Assembly: GCF_009745975.1 (NCBI RefSeq)
Contig: NZ_WHOL01000086.1
Location: 150,857 to 214,856 of the forward strand
Length of the DNA stretch: 64,000 nt
From: Actinokineospora pegani
GTDB taxonomy: Bacteria > Actinomycetota > Actinomycetes > Mycobacteriales > Pseudonocardiaceae
Reading direction: 5' to 3'
A program made the translations under genes and the position numbers. Below, in pieces: positions 35,476 through 43,539 of the stretch (its first letter is position 1; every line of letters starts with the position of its first letter). Under the pieces are notes generated by a model. The model was given only the letters and a program-made list of their open reading frames with translations. It was not told the origin of the DNA and did no database searches.

Positions 35476-36912
35476 ATGCGTCGCAAGGTCTCCAAGAAGG
35501 TGTTGGCGGGAGCTGCCGCCACCACCGCCGCGGGGCTGGTGGCTACCGGGCTGCTGCTCGGCAGCGGCACCAGTAACGCGCAGCCGGTCTCGTTGACCCT
35601 GAACTACTCGTGCCCCTTCCCGCTGATCGGCGAGAAGCAGATCAAGGCGGTCATCAACACCGACCTGCCCCTCGAGATCGGTGTCGGTGAGCCCACCGGC
35701 GCGTTCGAGATCGAGGCGATCACCACCGTTCCCGCGGACGCGACCCAGGGCCTGACCCTGGTCGGCTCGGCCACCGTCGAGGGCACCGCCCTCGCCTCGG
35801 CCACCGTCACCACCCCGGACCTCACGCTGCCGGTCAACGTGCCGATCACGGTGCCGAAGACGGACGTGCCGCAGGCTGGCGGCGCGTTCGACATCGCCGC
35901 CTTCGGCCAGACCCCGTCGCTGTCGTTCCCGACCCCGGGCGAAGCCAAGATCACCATCGGTGAGCTGAAGCTGAACCTGCACCCGAAGCGCGCCGACGGG
36001 ACCGACACCGGCCTGGGCGTGTTCGACTCGCAGTGCAAGCTGGTGCCGGGTCAGAACACCACCCTGGCGACCTTCCAGATCACCCCGAAGGAGACCTCGG
36101 AGCCGCCGACCTCGGAGCCGACCGAGCCGCCCACCAGCGAGCCGACCGAGCCCCCCACGTCGGGGCCCACCGAGCCCCCGACCAGCGAGCCGACCGAGCC
36201 GCCGACCACGGAGCCCACCGAGCCGCCCACCACCGAGCCCCCGACCAGCGAGCCCACTGAGCCGCCCACCAGCGAGCCCACCGAGCCGCCGACCACGGAG
36301 CCGACCGAGCCGCCCACCACCGAGCCCCCGACCAGCGAGCCGACCGAGCCGCCGACCTCGGAGCCCACCGAGCCGCCGACCTCGACGACCCCGCCGCCCA
36401 ACCCCGGCACCAACGTGAACTTCGGTGTCAGCGGCTCGTCGAAGCTCAAGGGCCTCAACGGCACCGTGCCGCTGCAGGGCTCCTTCGCCGCCAACGCCGA
36501 CCTGGCCAAGGGCACCTACACCGGTGACCTCGCGCTGAAGTCGACCACCGGCCGGTTCCGCATCTTCGGCTTCGTGCCGGTCGGCGCCAACATCGCCTTC
36601 GACCAGGTGGGCCAGTCCAGCGGCACGATCAGCCGGTCCTCGGTGACCTTCTCGACCAGCCTGGACATCAAGCTGACCAAGGTCTCGCTGTTCGGCTTCT
36701 CGATCTACAAGGGCGACACCTGCAAGACCGCGGAGCCCGCGGCCATCGAGCTCAAGTCCACCGGCAAGTTCGACGTCGCCAAGGGCGGCACGCTCAAGGG
36801 CAAGTACTCGCTGTCCGAGACCGTCAACTGCGGTCCGCTGACCCCGATCATCGGCGCCTTCGTCGCCAGTGACGGCAACACGGTCAACATCAAGCTGGCC
36901 CCGAAGAGGTAA
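35476..36912 (+). CDS. Secreted protein with Pro/Thr/Glu repeat linker
   Basis: 478 residues. A signal peptide (VLAGAAATTAAGLVATGLLL, cleavage near SNAQ, about residue 37) is followed by a beta-domain (about 38-200, SCPFPLIGEKQIKA at the start, SQCKLVPGQ near the end), which resembles DUF6801-type modules and the protein at 18940. Residues about 205-310 are a repeat of TSEPTEPP and TTEPTEPP units. A second beta-domain (about 316-478, FGVSGSSKLKGLNG, KGDTCKTAEP, ETVNCGPLTP) follows. The linker should hold the two domains apart outside the cell. No sortase motif or membrane anchor is seen. Function unknown. Confidence 0.85.
   Translation: MRRKVSKKVLAGAAATTAAGLVATGLLLGSGTSNAQPVSLTLNYSCPFPLIGEKQIKAVINTDLPLEIGVGEPTGAFEIEAITTVPADATQGLTLVGSATVEGTALASATVTTPDLTLPVNVPITVPKTDVPQAGGAFDIAAFGQTPSLSFPTPGEAKITIGELKLNLHPKRADGTDTGLGVFDSQCKLVPGQNTTLATFQITPKETSEPPTSEPTEPPTSEPTEPPTSGPTEPPTSEPTEPPTTEPTEPPTTEPPTSEPTEPPTSEPTEPPTTEPTEPPTTEPPTSEPTEPPTSEPTEPPTSTTPPPNPGTNVNFGVSGSSKLKGLNGTVPLQGSFAANADLAKGTYTGDLALKSTTGRFRIFGFVPVGANIAFDQVGQSSGTISRSSVTFSTSLDIKLTKVSLFGFSIYKGDTCKTAEPAAIELKSTGKFDVAKGGTLKGKYSLSETVNCGPLTPIIGAFVASDGNTVNIKLAPKR
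36094..36390 (+). repeat. In-frame 24-bp-type repeat coding TSEPTEPP/TTEPTEPP
   Basis: About 12 units of 24 bp, with shorter 15-bp variants (TTEPPTSEP), lie inside the secreted-protein gene. Third positions vary among copies, so this is an old repeat kept at protein level and not a recent DNA amplification. Confidence 0.85.
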
Positions 36913-36930
36913 CCCCCGCCAGCGCACAGC

Positions 36931-36966
36931 GAACGGCCCTCCCCGGTGCTCCGGGGAGGGCCGTTC
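36931..36966 (+). terminator. Strong hairpin terminator
   Basis: Perfect 16-bp stem (36931-36946 with 36951-36966) and a TGCT tetraloop, 18 bp after the secreted-protein stop. It also faces the convergent SWIM gene. Confidence 0.85.
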
Positions 36967-36995
36967 CGCGTTGACCACCCTGCGGCGCGAGCGGT

Positions 36996-38147
36996 TCAGG
37001 ACTGCAGGAGTTGCAGCGCCGCGACCGGGTCGCGCTGGGCCGGGCCCGCGGGCCACCACTGCCCGTCCCGCTCCCGGTAGGGGTGCCAGCGGCCCTCGCG
37101 CGAGTACCGCAACTGGTGTGCCCCGGACGTCCATCGGTTGCGCCACACCGCCCCCGGCTCCGCGGCGACGCCTTCCTCCTGGTGCACCAGGACGTCCCTG
37201 GCGTGCGCCATCGTCGTGGCAGCCGGGCTCCACGGGTGCTCGAGCACGTCGAGCCCCTCGTCCCCCGCCGCGCGCCACGCCGCGACCGCCCTGTCCACAC
37301 CGGACCCGATGCGCGCGTGGGCGACCGGGTGCGCCGCGGCCCAGCGCACGGTGTCGGGCCACCGCGGGTGGTCCGGGACGGCATCGCCCAGCAGCGCCGC
37401 CCGGGCGCGCGCGGCCGCGTCGGCGACGAGCATCTCCACCACCGCGGGGTCGACCCCGGGGGCAGGTGGCACCGACAGCGCCGCGGGCGGTGCGTCGGGC
37501 AGCGGGGGCGGGTCGGGCAGGTCGACCGGCGGGCGGGCGAACGCGGCCGCCGCGGGGTCGCCCGCCGGAGCGGGCGCCCGGCCGCTGCGCAGCGAGTCCA
37601 GCAGGCCGCTCTGGTCCCGGCCGCGGATCAGCAGCAGCACGAACGGGTCGGCGTCGAGCAGCCAGGACGTCTGGTAGGCCAGCGCGGCGGCGTGGCGGCA
37701 GGGCAGCTCGAAGCCGGGGCACGGGCAGTCCGGGTCCAGGTCGCCGATCTCGGGCAGCAGCCGCACCCCGGCGTCGGCGGCGGCGTCGACCAGCGAGCTG
37801 GGCATGTCGCCGTCGAGCAGCGCCGCGATGTGGCCCGCCTCGGCGCCGATCTGGCGGGCGAAGCGGTCCCACTCGGCCCCGGACAGCGGTTCCAGCCGCA
37901 CGACCGTGTGGTAGGCCGTGTCGTCCTCGTAGTCCTGCACGGTCGCCGAGAGCCTGCCGGGGGCCGCGGTGATCGCGCCGACGTAGCCCGCGCGGGCATA
38001 GCGGCGGCCCTGGCGCAACTGCCCCTCGTCGAGGGCGGTGTCCTCCAGCGCCTTCACCCAGGCCCGCCCCCACCAGGAGCGGGCGAACTGCCCGGCGCGG
38101 CGGGCGGCGGCGGGGAACGCGGGGAACCCGCGCGCGGGAACGCTCAC
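36996..38147 (-). CDS. SWIM zinc-finger protein
   Basis: 383 residues. The SWIM motif CPCPGFELPCRHAAAL (CxC-xn-CxH) lies near residue 140, after RRYARAGYVGAITAAPGRLS and before LLDADPFVLLLIRGR. The last 150 residues hold a WHPYRERDGQWWPAGPA module. SWIM proteins of this type almost always sit beside a SNF2-type helicase, as here: GTG 38147 overlaps the helicase stop by 4 bp. The pair may form a DNA-remodelling or repair complex. Its stop is followed by the strong terminator at 36931. Confidence 0.9.
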   Translation of the reverse strand: MSVPARGFPAFPAAARRAGQFARSWWGRAWVKALEDTALDEGQLRQGRRYARAGYVGAITAAPGRLSATVQDYEDDTAYHTVVRLEPLSGAEWDRFARQIGAEAGHIAALLDGDMPSSLVDAAADAGVRLLPEIGDLDPDCPCPGFELPCRHAAALAYQTSWLLDADPFVLLLIRGRDQSGLLDSLRSGRAPAPAGDPAAAAFARPPVDLPDPPPLPDAPPAALSVPPAPGVDPAVVEMLVADAAARARAALLGDAVPDHPRWPDTVRWAAAHPVAHARIGSGVDRAVAAWRAAGDEGLDVLEHPWSPAATTMAHARDVLVHQEEGVAAEPGAVWRNRWTSGAHQLRYSREGRWHPYRERDGQWWPAGPAQRDPVAALQLLQS

Positions 38148-40954
38148 CGGCCACCCCGCAGCTCGACCAGCTCGGTCAGCTCCGCGTCGGTCAGCTCGGT
38201 GAGCGCGGCCTCGCCGTTGGCCAGGATGGCGTCGGCGAGGTCGCGCTTGCCGCGCAGCATCTCCGCGACCCGGTCCTCGACGGTGCCCTCGGCGATGAGC
38301 CGGTGCACCTGCACCGGCCTGGTCTGCCCGATCCGGTAGGCGCGGTCGGTGGCCTGGTCCTCCACCGCCGGGTTCCACCACCGGTCGAAGTGCACGACGT
38401 GGTCGGCGCGGGTGAGGTTGAGCCCGGTGCCCGCCGCCTTGAGCGAGAGCAGGAACACCGGGAACTCCCCCGCGCCGAAGCCGCGCACCAGGTCCTCGCG
38501 GCGCGGCACCGGGGTGCCGCCGTGCAGGAAGCCGGTGGCCACGCCCCGGTCGCGCAGGTGCCGTTCCAGCAGCCGGGCCATCTGCACGTACTGGGTGAAC
38601 ACCAGCACCGCGCCGCCCTGCCCCGTCCCGTCGTCGGCCAGGATCGTGTCCAGCAGCTCGTCGAGCAGCTCCAGCTTCCCGGAGCGGCCGGTGAGCCGGG
38701 CCTGCGGCTCGCGCAGGTACTGGGCCGGGTGGTTGCAGATCTGCTTGAGCCCGGTGAGCAGCCGCATGACCAGCCCGCGCCGCTGCATGCCGTCGGCGGC
38801 CCGGATGCGGTCCATGGTCTCGGTGACCACCGCGCGGTACAGCGCCGCCTGCTCCTGGGTGAGCGACACCGGGCGGTCGGTCTCGGTCTTGGGCGGCAGC
38901 TCGGGGGCGATGCCGGGGTCGGACTTGCGGCGGCGCAGCAGGAACGGGCGGATCAGCCGGGCCAGCCGGTCGGCGGTGGCCGCGTCCCGGTCGGCCTCGA
39001 TCGGCTTGGCCCAGCGGGCGCGGAACGAGGCCAGGCCGCCGAGCAGGCCGGGGGTGGTCCAGTCCAGGACCGCCCACAGCTCCGAGAGGTTGTTCTCGAC
39101 CGGCGTGCCGGTGAGCGCGACGCGGGCGCGGGCCGGGATCGCGCGCAGCGCCTTGGCGGTGCCCGAGCCCGGGTTCTTCACGTGCTGGGCCTCGTCGGCG
39201 ACCAGCAGCCCCCACGGGTGCGCGCCGAGCCGCTCGGCGTCCAGGCGCATGGTGCCGTAGGTGGTGAGCACGAACCCGGTGTCGGCGCCGTCGAGGGAGC
39301 GGGCGGCGCCGTGGAAGCGGCGGACGGGCACGCCGGGGGCGAAGCGGGTGATCTCGCGCTGCCAGTTGCCCAGCAGCGAGGCGGGGCAGACGACCAGCGT
39401 CGGCCCGGCGGTGCGCTCGGCGAGCTGGCGGTGCAGGTGCAGGGCGATGAGGGTGACCGTCTTGCCCAGGCCCATGTCGTCGGCCAGGCAGCCGCCGAGG
39501 CCGAGGTCGGTCATCCGGACCAGCCAGCGCAGGCCGCGCAACTGGTAGTCGCGCAGGGTGGCGGCCAGCGCGGCCGGGGCCTCGACCGGCTCGCCGCCGG
39601 AGTCCGGGTCGGCGATGCGGGCGCGCAGGTCGGCCAGCCAGTCGTCGGCGACGACCTCGACCCGCTCGCCGTCGACCTCGGCGGTGCCGGTGAGCGCGAC
39701 GCCGAGGGCCTCGATCGCGGTGACCGGCTTGAGCTCGCGCTCGCGGGCCTTGCGCGCCAGGTCCGGGTCGACGAGGACCCACTCGTCGCGCAGCCGCACG
39801 ACCGGCCTGCGCGACTCGGCGAGCCGGTCCAGCTCGGCGGCGGTGAGCGCGCGGTCGCCCAGGGCGAGCTGCCAGTCGAAGGCGAACAGGCCGTCGCCGC
39901 CGAGCACCGAGGCCAGGTCCGACGGCGCCCGCTCGGCGCGGCCGACGGCGGCGCGCGCGGTCAGCGACCGCACCAGCTCGCGTGGCCAGTGCACCTCCAC
40001 CCCCGCCGCGGCCAGCCGGGGCGCGACGGCGAGCAGCTCGGCCAGCTCGCCGTCGTCGAGCACGAGGTGGTCGGGGACGCCTTGGGCCAGCAGCCGCTCG
40101 AGCGCGGGCCAGGTGCGCGCCGCGCGGCGCAGCGCCCTGGTCAGCTCGATGCGGGCGTCGGCGCCGAGCGGGTGCCCGCCCGCCCAGAGCCGCTCGGCGT
40201 CGACCACGACCGCCGGGTCCGACAGCGAGTGCGCCTGCACGACGGCGTGGAAGGCGCCGCCCGCGTAGTCCCCGCCGGGCACCTCCAGCCGCAGCGACAC
40301 CCGGACCCCGGAGTCCAGGCCCGCCGAGAGCTCGTCGGACCACGAGCGCAGCCGCGGCACGTGGTTCGGCTCGCGGGAGGCGAACAGCGGGCTGCCCGCC
40401 GCGAGCGGGGCGGCCGCGGTGCGCGGCCAGGCGTCGGCCACGGCGTCGACGAACGCGCGCACGAGCGCCAGCGGCTCGGCGAGCACGGCCTCGGCCGGGT
40501 CGCCCGTCCCGGGCAGCGCCACGGCGCGGGCGGTGGCGGGCATGGCGTCGGCCAGCTCGCGCAGCCGGGCGGCGTCGGCGGCGTCGAGCGGGCCCGCGCG
40601 CCAGGTGTCGAAGCCGCCCGGGGAGACCCCGGGCACGAGCCTGCCCCGGGTGATGAGCTGCAGCGCCACGACCGTGACCGCGCCCCAGAACGCGGCGGCC
40701 GGGTCGGCCCCGGGGGTGCGGCGGGCGGCGGTGAGGGCGGGGACGGCGTCGCCGACGGGCAGGCGCAGCACCGCGACGGTGGCGTGCTCCAGGCTCCCGT
40801 CCGGCAGCGGACGCAGGATGTCGAGCTCACCGGTCGGGTCGTCTGGCAGGTCGCCGTGGAAGGCGACCGTGCCCGCGCGGTGCGGGTCGCCCGGCGCGAA
40901 GACCGGGGTGCAGCGGGCGAGACCGGAGGCGGTGGCGGGTGCGAGCGTGCGCAT
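38144..40954 (-). CDS. SNF2-family DEAD/DEAH-like helicase
   Basis: 936 residues. About 450 N-terminal residues match the bacterial SNF2 N-terminal extension. The motor follows: Walker A DMGLGKT (about 491), DEAQHVKN (about 585), RGVATGFLHGG and TGLNLTRADHVVHFDRWWNP in the C-terminal RecA domain, and RAYRIGQTRPVQVH (motif VI). Such enzymes translocate on duplex DNA and remodel protein-DNA complexes. Coupled to the SWIM gene. The ATG is four bases from the 3' arm of a 20-bp hairpin that includes its AAGGGG ribosome site. Confidence 0.93.
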   Translation of the reverse strand: MRTLAPATASGLARCTPVFAPGDPHRAGTVAFHGDLPDDPTGELDILRPLPDGSLEHATVAVLRLPVGDAVPALTAARRTPGADPAAAFWGAVTVVALQLITRGRLVPGVSPGGFDTWRAGPLDAADAARLRELADAMPATARAVALPGTGDPAEAVLAEPLALVRAFVDAVADAWPRTAAAPLAAGSPLFASREPNHVPRLRSWSDELSAGLDSGVRVSLRLEVPGGDYAGGAFHAVVQAHSLSDPAVVVDAERLWAGGHPLGADARIELTRALRRAARTWPALERLLAQGVPDHLVLDDGELAELLAVAPRLAAAGVEVHWPRELVRSLTARAAVGRAERAPSDLASVLGGDGLFAFDWQLALGDRALTAAELDRLAESRRPVVRLRDEWVLVDPDLARKARERELKPVTAIEALGVALTGTAEVDGERVEVVADDWLADLRARIADPDSGGEPVEAPAALAATLRDYQLRGLRWLVRMTDLGLGGCLADDMGLGKTVTLIALHLHRQLAERTAGPTLVVCPASLLGNWQREITRFAPGVPVRRFHGAARSLDGADTGFVLTTYGTMRLDAERLGAHPWGLLVADEAQHVKNPGSGTAKALRAIPARARVALTGTPVENNLSELWAVLDWTTPGLLGGLASFRARWAKPIEADRDAATADRLARLIRPFLLRRRKSDPGIAPELPPKTETDRPVSLTQEQAALYRAVVTETMDRIRAADGMQRRGLVMRLLTGLKQICNHPAQYLREPQARLTGRSGKLELLDELLDTILADDGTGQGGAVLVFTQYVQMARLLERHLRDRGVATGFLHGGTPVPRREDLVRGFGAGEFPVFLLSLKAAGTGLNLTRADHVVHFDRWWNPAVEDQATDRAYRIGQTRPVQVHRLIAEGTVEDRVAEMLRGKRDLADAILANGEAALTELTDAELTELVELRGGR

Positions 40955-40957
40955 GCT

Positions 40958-41009
40958 CCCCTTCGAACGGCGGCGGGGCCTTCAGTTTACCCGCCGCCGT
41001 TCGAAGGGG
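40958..41009 (-). promoter_or_regulatory. 20-bp perfect hairpin covering the helicase ribosome site
   Basis: Bases 40958-40977 and 40990-41009 are perfect complements with a 12-nt loop. On the minus strand the 3' arm ends in TTCGAAGGGG immediately before AGC-ATG, so the Shine-Dalgarno is inside the stem. It may terminate monooxygenase-gene transcription or block helicase translation, or both. Confidence 0.7.
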
Positions 41010-41023
41010 ATCGGCTCAGCGGA

Positions 41024-42487
41024 TCAACGGCTGAACTCCACCTCGTCGGTCACCGGGCCGTAGCGCAGGGTCCGCACGTCGGCCGGGTAGTTCTGGCGCA
41101 GCCGCCACGGCGCGCGGGCGGCCTGCTGCGGCATCCGGTCGGCGGCGCGGCGCACGTAGCCCGACTGCAGGTCCAGGAACGGCACCCGCTCGATCGAGGC
41201 GTCGGGCTCCTTCGGGGTCACCACGCGGTTCCCGGTGTCGTCCATGTGCTTGAGCAGCCTGCACACGTACTGCGCGACGAGGTCGATCTTGAGCGTCCAC
41301 GACGCGTTGGTGTAGCCGATGGCCAGGGCCGCGTTTGGCACGCCGCCGAGCATCGCGCCCTTGTAGGCCACCCGGCTCGACGGGTCGACCTTCTCGCCGT
41401 CGACGGTCACGGTCATGCCGCCGAGCATTAGCACGTCGAGGCCGGTGGCGGTGACGATGACATCGGCGTCGAGGTGCTCGCCGGACTCCAGTTCGATCCC
41501 GGTCCTGGTGAAGGTCTTGATCCGGTCGGTGACGATGGAGGCCCCGCCCTTGCGCAGGGCCCGGAACAGGTCGCCGTTGGGCACGAAGCACACGCGCTCG
41601 TCCCACGGGTCGTAGCGCGGCTTGAAGTGCGTGTCGACGGCGAAGCCCTCGGGCAGCCTGCGGGTGGCGTCCTTGCGCAGGAAGTCCTTGACCAGCTTCG
41701 GCTTGCGCTTGCTGAGCTGGTAGAACAGCGTCGCGGTGAGCACGTTCTTCCACCGGGTGGCGGCGTAGGCGGCGCGGTCGGGCAGCAGCTTGCGCAGCCG
41801 GTCGGCGATGGGGTCGCGGGCGCCGAGGGTCAGCACGTAGCTGGGCGAGCGCTGCAACATCGTCACGTGCTCGGCGGTGCCCGCCATCGACGGGACGAGG
41901 GTGACCGCGGTGGCCCCGGACCCGATGACGACGACCTTCTTGCCGCTGTAGTCCAGGTCCTGCGGCCACAACTGCGGGTGCACCAGCGCGCCCTCGAACT
42001 CGTCGACCCCGGGGAAGTCCGGGGTGTAGCCGTGCTCGTAGCGGTAGTAACCGGTGCAGGTGAACAGGAACGAGCAGGTGAGCACGACGGTCTCGCCGGT
42101 GTCGGAGCGCTCGGCGGTCACCGTCCAGCGCGCCTGGGCGCTCGACCACTCGGCGGCGACGACGCGGTGGTGGAAGCGGATGTGCTCGTCCGCGCCGCTC
42201 TCGCGGGCCGCCTCCCGGATGTACTCCCGGATCGACTCGCCGTCGGCGATCGACTTCGCCCCGGTCCAGGGCTTGTGCGCGTACCCGAGGGTGAACATGT
42301 CCGAATCCGACCGCACGCCCGGGTAGCGGAACAGGTCCCACGTGCCGCCGATGGCGCCCCGGCCCTCCAGGATCGCGTAGCTCTTGCCCGGCAGCCGTCG
42401 CCGCAGGTGGCTCGCGACGCCGATGCCGGACAGCCCGGCCCCGACGATCAGCACGTCGACGTGTTCGGTCTCGTGTTCGGCGGCCAT
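41024..42487 (-). CDS. Flavin-containing (Baeyer-Villiger-type) monooxygenase, EthA-like
   Basis: 487 residues. Two Rossmann motifs are present: GAGLSGIG for FAD (about 16) and GSGATAVTL for NADPH (about 190). Between them FEGALVHPQLWP fits the BVMO fingerprint FxGxxxHxxxWP. Closest in layout to the EthA class, which oxidises ketones to esters and activates thioamides. A 7-bp palindrome TAACTTA-N7-TAAGTTA just upstream suggests TetR-type control, but no TetR gene is adjacent. Transcription ends at the hairpin 40958-41009. Confidence 0.92.
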   Translation of the reverse strand: MAAEHETEHVDVLIVGAGLSGIGVASHLRRRLPGKSYAILEGRGAIGGTWDLFRYPGVRSDSDMFTLGYAHKPWTGAKSIADGESIREYIREAARESGADEHIRFHHRVVAAEWSSAQARWTVTAERSDTGETVVLTCSFLFTCTGYYRYEHGYTPDFPGVDEFEGALVHPQLWPQDLDYSGKKVVVIGSGATAVTLVPSMAGTAEHVTMLQRSPSYVLTLGARDPIADRLRKLLPDRAAYAATRWKNVLTATLFYQLSKRKPKLVKDFLRKDATRRLPEGFAVDTHFKPRYDPWDERVCFVPNGDLFRALRKGGASIVTDRIKTFTRTGIELESGEHLDADVIVTATGLDVLMLGGMTVTVDGEKVDPSSRVAYKGAMLGGVPNAALAIGYTNASWTLKIDLVAQYVCRLLKHMDDTGNRVVTPKEPDASIERVPFLDLQSGYVRRAADRMPQQAARAPWRLRQNYPADVRTLRYGPVTDEVEFSR

Positions 42488-42518
42488 GCCGATCCCCTTC
42501 CGCGCGGATGACTCCGGC

Positions 42519-42539
42519 TAACTTACCACCGTTAAGTTA
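42519..42539. promoter_or_regulatory. Palindromic operator before the monooxygenase gene
   Basis: TAACTTA (42519-42525) and TAAGTTA (42533-42539), perfect 7-bp arms with a 7-bp spacer, 32 bp upstream of the monooxygenase ATG. This looks like a TetR or MarR binding site. Confidence 0.6.
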
Positions 42540-42551
42540 CCGGGAGTAGGG

Positions 42552-42965
42552 TCAGTTCGCGGAACCGTCCCGGCGGTAGCGCTCGGCGTAGCGGGCGTCC
42601 CGGCCGGGGTCACGGGCCTCCTTGCGCTCCTCGCGGATGCGGGCGGCGATGCCGGGCTCGAAGCCGTAGCGGCCGACCAGGCCCTCGACGCTCTCGATCG
42701 AATATGAGAGCGCGTAGTACATCCCGACGATGAGACCCAACGCCCCGCAGGCCAGGGCCAGGCCGAGCGGCGCGTCCAGGGCGACCAGCAGCACGGCGGT
42801 GATCAGGACCGTGGAGGGCAGCACCGCGCGCATCAGCACGCGCAGGGCGAAGCGGGCCAGCCAGGAGCGGTCGGTGGCGGTCTTGAGGACGTAGTCGGCG
42901 TGGCGGCGCGGCAGCTTGCCGCCGACGGCGTACCAGAGGCGCAGGCCCGGGCCGGGGGTCGTCAT
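42552..42965 (-). CDS. DUF5313-like small membrane protein
   Basis: 137 residues. The opening PGPGLRLWYAVGGKLPRRHADYV matches the DUF5313 pattern common in actinobacteria. Two hydrophobic segments (VLMRAVLPSTVLITAVLLVAL and LALACGALGLIVGMYYALSY) are followed by a charged tail ending RDARYAERYRRDG. Function unknown. The ATG overlaps the stop of the MarR gene by 4 bp, so the two are co-expressed. Confidence 0.82.
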   Translation of the reverse strand: MTTPGPGLRLWYAVGGKLPRRHADYVLKTATDRSWLARFALRVLMRAVLPSTVLITAVLLVALDAPLGLALACGALGLIVGMYYALSYSIESVEGLVGRYGFEPGIAARIREERKEARDPGRDARYAERYRRDGSAN

Positions 42966-43423
42966 GACTGCTCCTGTCTCGCGGCGGCGATGACGCGGGT
43001 GAGGGCGGCGTGCAGGCTCTCCAACTCGGGCACCGGCATGCCGAGGGCGGCGACGACCCGCGGGGGGATCGTCAACGCCTGCTCGCGCAGCGCGCGGCCC
43101 TCGTCGGTCAGGGTGACCGCGAGCGCGCGCTCGTCGTCGCGGTGGCGGTCGCGGCGCAGGTAGCCCGCGGCCTCCAGGCGCTTGAGCAGCGGGGTGAGCG
43201 TGCCGGGGTCGAGCGCGAGCAGCCCGCACAACTCCTTGCCGGTCAGCGGGGAGCGCCCCCACAGCGCCAGCATCACCAGGTACTGCGGGTGGGTCAGGCC
43301 CATCGGCTCGAGCAGCGGCCGGTAGATGGCCACCACGCCGCGGGCGGCGATGGACAGCGCGAAGCAGACCTGTCGCTCCAGGGCCAACGGGTCCTCGCCG
43401 AGGTCGATCTCCGGTTCAGCCAA
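42962..43423 (-). CDS. OhrR-like MarR-family redox regulator
   Basis: 153 residues of winged-helix MarR fold. LERQVCFALSIAARG at the N-terminus places a Cys where OhrR has its peroxide-sensing cysteine, and PLLEPMGLTHPQYLVML and the wing LRRDRHRDDERA fit OhrR. It likely represses when reduced and leaves DNA after organic-peroxide oxidation. No ohr gene is beside it; the divergent target is an acyl-CoA-dehydrogenase-like flavoprotein, with the operator TTGGTAC/GTACCAA between them. Confidence 0.87.
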   Translation of the reverse strand: MAEPEIDLGEDPLALERQVCFALSIAARGVVAIYRPLLEPMGLTHPQYLVMLALWGRSPLTGKELCGLLALDPGTLTPLLKRLEAAGYLRRDRHRDDERALAVTLTDEGRALREQALTIPPRVVAALGMPVPELESLHAALTRVIAAARQEQS

Positions 43424-43434
43424 CGGTCACTCCT

Positions 43435-43461
43435 TTGGTACACCAATCGTTAGCGTACCAA
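43435..43461. promoter_or_regulatory. Inverted repeat operator between OhrR-like and flavoprotein genes
   Basis: TTGGTAC (43435-43441) and GTACCAA (43455-43461), perfect 7-bp arms, 13-bp spacer. It lies 12 bp from the regulator start and 79 bp from the flavoprotein start, as expected for an autoregulated MarR site. Confidence 0.65.
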
Positions 43462-43539
43462 TTATCTGGCGGACCCCTAACGGGAGTGGGCGACGACACG
43501 AGAACCCCTCAGAACGGACACCGCCCGGAAGGACCTGCC

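Noticed and set aside
36094..36390. Possible CRISPR-like or satellite repeat
   Set aside because: The units are in frame, contiguous without spacers, and encode a Pro/Thr/Glu linker; third positions vary.
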